Below, in pieces: positions 59,751-64,000 of a DNA stretch of 64,000 nucleotides. A model generated the notes under the pieces. The model was given only the letters and a program-made list of their open reading frames with translations. It ran no database searches and had not been told where the DNA came from. Source of the DNA: Siphlonurus alternatus (Eukaryota > Arthropoda > Insecta > Ephemeroptera > Siphlonuridae); NCBI GenBank assembly GCA_949825025.1, contig OX463783.1:16527628-16591627 (forward strand), given 5' to 3'. A program made the position numbers and the translations under genes. The first letter of the stretch is position 1. Every line of letters begins with the position of its first letter.

Positions 59751-62700
59751 ATGTCTGGCCATCGCGAGCAGCAAGAAGACAACATGTTGGTCTTCTTCAT
59801 TAACGGAGTGAAGGTATGATCTTTTGCTCAGCTTCATCGTAAACCTAACTTTCAGATACCGACGGGGGCGTAAAGAACTCATTACGATGGGCTATATTTT
59901 GAAACGCATTCTGTTTTGTGTCCAAGAGAGATAAGAGCGGGTCAGATAAGCGAGGCGACTCACAGATACGTTGACTCATAGAAACGTTGCTACAGTTATG
60001 TAAATATTTAAAAGTGTCAAGCAGTATGCCATCTTATATGCAATTTAGAATTTCACTTACGCCCCTGTCGGTAACACAGTATTTGGTAAAAACTACAGTA
60101 TAATATCTTACGTATATAGTTACGTATACTACATCAAGATTCTTTAAGGGTAGTTATTAAAGAATCTTGCACTTATACGTGCTGATTGGGTACTTCAATA
60201 TTTTAATATAATAATAATAATCATATCATTGAGCAATGTTTTTGTTTTATTTTTTTTTTGGGGGGGGGGGGAACCAAAGATTAAATAAAAAGTATATTTA
60301 TACATAAAAAAAATTTAAAAAGTCACATTCTTTTCATTCAAATATTTTTTTTTCATTCCGATAAGAGCACTTAAGAATAATTTTACATGATTGGTTTCAC
60401 AAAATAAATCTTAAATTAATTAAAAAATTACTTCTACTTCAGGAAAATAGCAATTTAATATTTCGTAATAATATTTCCTAGCTTACTATTATGATTGAAT
60501 TAAATAAAAATAATAATACAAAATTATTTTAACTGCGTGTTTATTGTTGTCAAGTTTTTCAGTTTGATAAGTGCCATGAGATAACATCATATATTACATA
60601 TATAATTATATAATAATTTAAAGTGAATTATTAAATGTTTCACAATATATACTGCATAATAGACAGTTTTTTTTTCCAACAAGCTATATTGAAAGCATAA
60701 TTTTATTATTTTTGTTGAAGTTTAAAACGCGTTACGTAACTTTTGTTGCTATATACGTTATATAACGTAGTTAATTTATGCATAGAATGTTGTAACCTTC
60801 TCCTCTATTTTTAGAACAGGAGAGGATATAAAATGTTGAAAATCAAGTTATTTAATCTGTATATATGCAACTGCATTCTGTAAGAATCATTAATCATTTT
60901 TACTTATCAAGGACAACTGCATTTCTCTTTGCCAACACACAACACATTACGATTATATAAAATAATTGAGTTGTTGACACTATAATATTACAATTTGTTG
61001 AATTTGTAAATACTTTCTGTTTTAACAGACTGTCAAAATGCTGCAAACATCAAATATATAATTAAAGTTATTGGGTAATAATTAAGATCTTTTGTTTCCT
61101 GTTCCTGTGATTAAAATATAACTAAACTGCAATTGTCAATAAGGTGACAATTGCAACTTGATTGGTGCTTTTTTTTTTACCTTTACTGTACACATTTTGC
61201 GTTTAATTTATTTTTCACATTTTAATTTTTTATACTGATTACAAAATATTATTCAAGAAGTTGAAACTACGCTGTTTATATAATATAAGTAGTTGATTTC
61301 GTTTCATGTTATTTTATATCACAGTTTTATGACATGTATTATAGATGTCTATTAAATTAATAAAATAAAGAATGAAAACAATAGTTTTAATTAACATTGG
61401 TACATAATTAAAAAAACAAAAATCTTCATATTTTATAAATTATTTATAACAAAAAATAGTAATTTTTCTCTTTCAGGTTACAGATGATAAAGTTGATCCA
61501 GAATGGACACTGCTGTTCTATTTGAGGAATAAATGTATCCTTTGGATTTTGGAGTATTATAATAAATTATATTAAGCACCCAATATCTAGACCATAAAGT
61601 TTGGTGAGGAACCTAGTGGTAAGAATTGAAACTATATTTGATCAAACAACGATTGTTGTATCTGATCAACATGGTATTGACCGACATGCCAATTGTTTAT
61701 AATTCCCAAATAACATCCAACAATAAGTTCCTTGACTAGATCAGTGCGACTGTGCGGCACCAAGTTGGGATGCGGCGAGGGCGGGTGCGGGGCCTGCACG
61801 GTGATGGTGTCCAGGATGAACCGAACCACCGGCAACGTCTCGTATCCTTTCACTCACTCTGCTGTTTGTCTGCATGATCCCTCCCTTGACAGTAGAAATG
61901 CCACTTCAGTTAGGTCTGCATTTACTCATTAGCATGCAGGCTCACTGTTTAGATACCTTGCAATACTCCCACAGTTATGATTGATGATAATTCAAACGTT
62001 TATTTTACGAACTTATGTAAAAGTAATTTTAATTTACTTAAAATACATTTAATGAGAGTAGATTGTATACAATATTATAGGTTTTAATTTAAGTGTCGAT
62101 TCTTTCTATTTTTAGTATTATGCATACGAAATGGCGGATTCACTGAAGGGACCTTAATTTTCCCCCTAGCTATATTAAGTCTGAGAATTCACATTGTAGA
62201 ATTAGGCATCTCCTTCTTCCCTGAGCTCACGGTAGGTTGACCCGGTAAAGTTCCTTGACCCTAGCAGCCACATGGCGGTGAACGCGTGCCTGGCGCCGGT
62301 GTGCTCGATGCACGGCCAGGCGGTGACCACGGTGGAGGGACTGGGCAGCACGCGTGACACCCCGCACGCCGTCCAGGAGCGACTGGCACGCAGCCACGGC
62401 TCGCAGTGCGGCTTCTGCACCCCCGGTATCGTCATGTCAATGTACGCTCTGCTGAGATCGCAACCCAGGCCGGGACACAGTGACCTCGAGACGGCGTTGC
62501 AGGGTGAGGATTCACGAACTAAAATTCTTGAATTTTGAAAAATCATATCACATGCATGCTAGCTTGCTATGTACTTGTAAAAAATAATAACCTGTACGAT
62601 TAATTATGAATTACCAAATGTAAATGAACTCTTTTGAGTTCATGTTTCGTTAAAAGTTCATGTGTTCTTTTTTCCCCTTTTTCAAAATATATGATACGCA

Positions 62701-63735
62701 TATAGAAACCTGTTAATATTATATTTGTAACTTTACTTATGAACCACATAAGTAATGTTTTGAAATTGCTTGGTGTTAACATTTCAAGTGATTTGAAGTG
62801 GAATTACCAGACTGAAGTGGCTAGGAAAAAAGGTACCAAAGTTTTGGGCATGTTGACAAGAGGGTTTAGTCGTGGAATGCCAAGCGCAAAAAGAACATTG
62901 TATAATTCTCTTGTGAGACCTCTATTGTTATACGGTGCGCCAGCATGGCATCCAACCACTCAGTCTAATATGCATAATCTGGAGCGTGTGCAAAGTAGAG
63001 CAACCCGTTTCATTCTTGGATACGGGAGATATGATAGATCGTGTGATGATAGTGTGCATAGACTCATAAAGTGTGATATTTCTAGTTTAGAGTCTCAGTG
63101 GAAGAAAATTGATATGTCCTTTTTCAATAAGTGCTTAGCTGGAAGATATGATCTCAATGTGTTCGGTCCTGAGCGTGTGTCTGTCAAGGAGCATAGGGCT
63201 GGTCTGCGTAGCAGCCAGACCTCCTTAGTTACACCTAGGGGCAAAGCAGTGTACTTGTCTTCCCTGTTTCCTAGAGTTGTAAAGGCATACAATGCATTAC
63301 CTGAAGATGTAAGATTTCCTCTGCCTGTCTGATTCTATCATGTGATATTGACTTGTACGTTTTATGTATTAATTTTATGTGTTAAATATTTATTTTTTAT
63401 ATATATATACAATTTTTGACGATGCAGTTTTTCTGATGTGTGGTGAATGTTCACTCTATGTGTATAGGCTCCTTAGCCTTTTATATTCACCAATTTGGGT
63501 TATTATGTTGTTGCTATTATTTATTTTTTTTCCCTATTCCCTACAATGTAATTTATCCCAAATAAACAAATATTATTATTATTATTATTATTATTACATT
63601 TTCCAGGCAACCTGTGTCGGTGCACGGGTTATCGACCAATCATTGAGGGCTTCAAGAGCTTCGTGGAAGACTGGGAAGTGGGACGAGGTCTGCAGAACGG
63701 AGTCACCAATGGAGCAGTGGGGTGCTGCAAGAATG
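59751..63735 (+). CDS. XDH: Xanthine dehydrogenase, first five exons (3' part outside window)
   Basis: Exons 59751-59813, 61477-61534, 61745-61841, 62268-62503 and 63607-63735 join in frame (phases 0, 1, 2, 1, then 1) into 194 residues. XDH oxidises hypoxanthine and xanthine to uric acid in the cytosol, and in insects also serves pteridine pigment synthesis (rosy). This part is the two iron-sulfur domains. Cluster ligands visible: C50, C55, C58 ([14 protein letters not shown]) and C80 (VNACLAPVC), then C120, C123 ([16 protein letters not shown]) and C155, C157 ([12 protein letters not shown]). The FAD, molybdopterin and substrate domains lie beyond the right edge. Aldehyde oxidase shares this fold, so XDH versus AOX is not fully settled. 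Introns 2 and 3 have U12-type donors and branch points. Confidence 0.93.
59814..61476 (+). other. XDH intron 1
   Basis: AT-rich, with a G-run at 60260-60270. No element or exon recognised. Confidence 0.6.
61535..61744 (+). other. XDH intron 2, U12-type
   Basis: Donor GTATCCTTT (61535-61543) and branch-point TTCCTTGAC (61728-61736) match the minor-spliceosome consensus. The branch A is 10 nt before the exon. The nearer AG of CTAG is skipped in favour of ATCAG, which alone keeps the frame. Confidence 0.85.
61842..62267 (+). other. XDH intron 3, U12-type
   Basis: Donor GTATCCTTT (61842-61850) and branch-point TTCCTTGAC (62251-62259), again with the branch A 10 nt before the exon. Ends GCAG. 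Confidence 0.85.
62715..63595 (+). mobile_element. 5'-truncated non-LTR retrotransposon (LINE) in XDH intron 4
   Basis: A frame from 62739 to 63332 encodes the C-terminal part of a LINE polyprotein: [14 protein letters not shown], then [13 protein letters not shown] and [15 protein letters not shown], the conserved region after the reverse-transcriptase catalytic core. The catalytic YxDD motif is absent, so it is 5'-truncated and dead. A 3' UTR, AATAAA (63561) and a (TTA)n tail (63572-63595) follow. The left boundary is approximate. The tail stops 11 bp before XDH exon 5. Confidence 0.88.
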
Positions 63736-64000
63736 GTAAGTATTGAAGAACCGGTAATTAGGTAGGAAAAGGGAAGCACGTTTATAGCAAACAATTTATT
63801 GTTCTTTATCTTGCTTCAACTTTCTCTTATTTTTTATCATTTGAGAATGATAAATATAAAAAAGATAATTTATATTATGCTTGTATAATAAAACTGACAG
63901 AAAAAATAATTTATTGTATATAACGTTAATTATAATAATATAGTATATCATAGGATCATAGCCTATAATGCAGTTTAATTATAAACATAATGCTGCAATA

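Noticed and set aside
62739..63332. 197-codon frame as an XDH-associated host protein
   Set aside because: The sequence is the C-terminal region of a LINE polyprotein and is followed by a 3' simple-repeat tail.
63379..63765. 128-codon frame at the right edge
   Set aside because: It covers the LINE 3' UTR and XDH exon 5 in the wrong frame.

Overview
This is an AT-rich eukaryotic window, almost certainly from an arthropod. The strongest clue is a complete insect-type ultraviolet r-opsin. A TipE-family sodium-channel subunit, known from arthropods, supports this. Genes have small GC-rich exons in long AT-rich introns, and the DNA between them is packed with foldback elements. I cannot name the species. 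There is no prokaryotic or viral gene set.

Layout: (1) 592-717, last exon of a D-amino-acid/D-aspartate oxidase (+), entering from the left edge. (2) 3100-6078, an intronless 992-aa MYND-like zinc-finger protein of unknown function (-). (3) About 6.7-8.8 kb, relic foldback DNA and a dense cluster of ATGCAT motifs. (4) 8826-17447, an 8.6-kb nested foldback element bounded by a 9-bp direct repeat, holding at least seven further palindromic insertions, and a short retroposon inserted across its right edge. (5) 19786-32548, FAD synthase (+) in five coding exons. Its last intron is 9.5 kb and holds an intact intronless TipE-family gene on the same strand (28166-29236). (6) 32.5-37.3 kb, no gene, several foldback elements. 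(7) 37461-56690, a complete UV opsin (+), eight exons, 388 aa. (8) 59751 to the right edge, the first five exons of xanthine dehydrogenase (+), with two consecutive introns carrying minor-spliceosome (U12) signals.

Functionally, FAD synthase makes the cofactor used by both flanking oxidases, D-amino-acid oxidase and xanthine dehydrogenase. The opsin, and xanthine dehydrogenase through pteridine pigments in insects, are eye-related. Whether this neighbourhood is more than coincidence is unknown. Coding DNA falls in two classes: GC-rich, intron-split exons (opsin, XDH, FAD synthase 3' part, oxidase) and AT-rich intronless stretches (MYND gene, TipE gene, FAD synthase first exon).

The most novel material is the foldback DNA. 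One superfamily starts with GGA and appears to duplicate a 2-bp target, usually AT. Its families share internal sequence but differ at their ends. Other families use TTAA, TA or 3-bp targets. All coordinates, splice sites and reading phases were worked out by eye; family assignments rest on remembered conserved motifs, not on a search.
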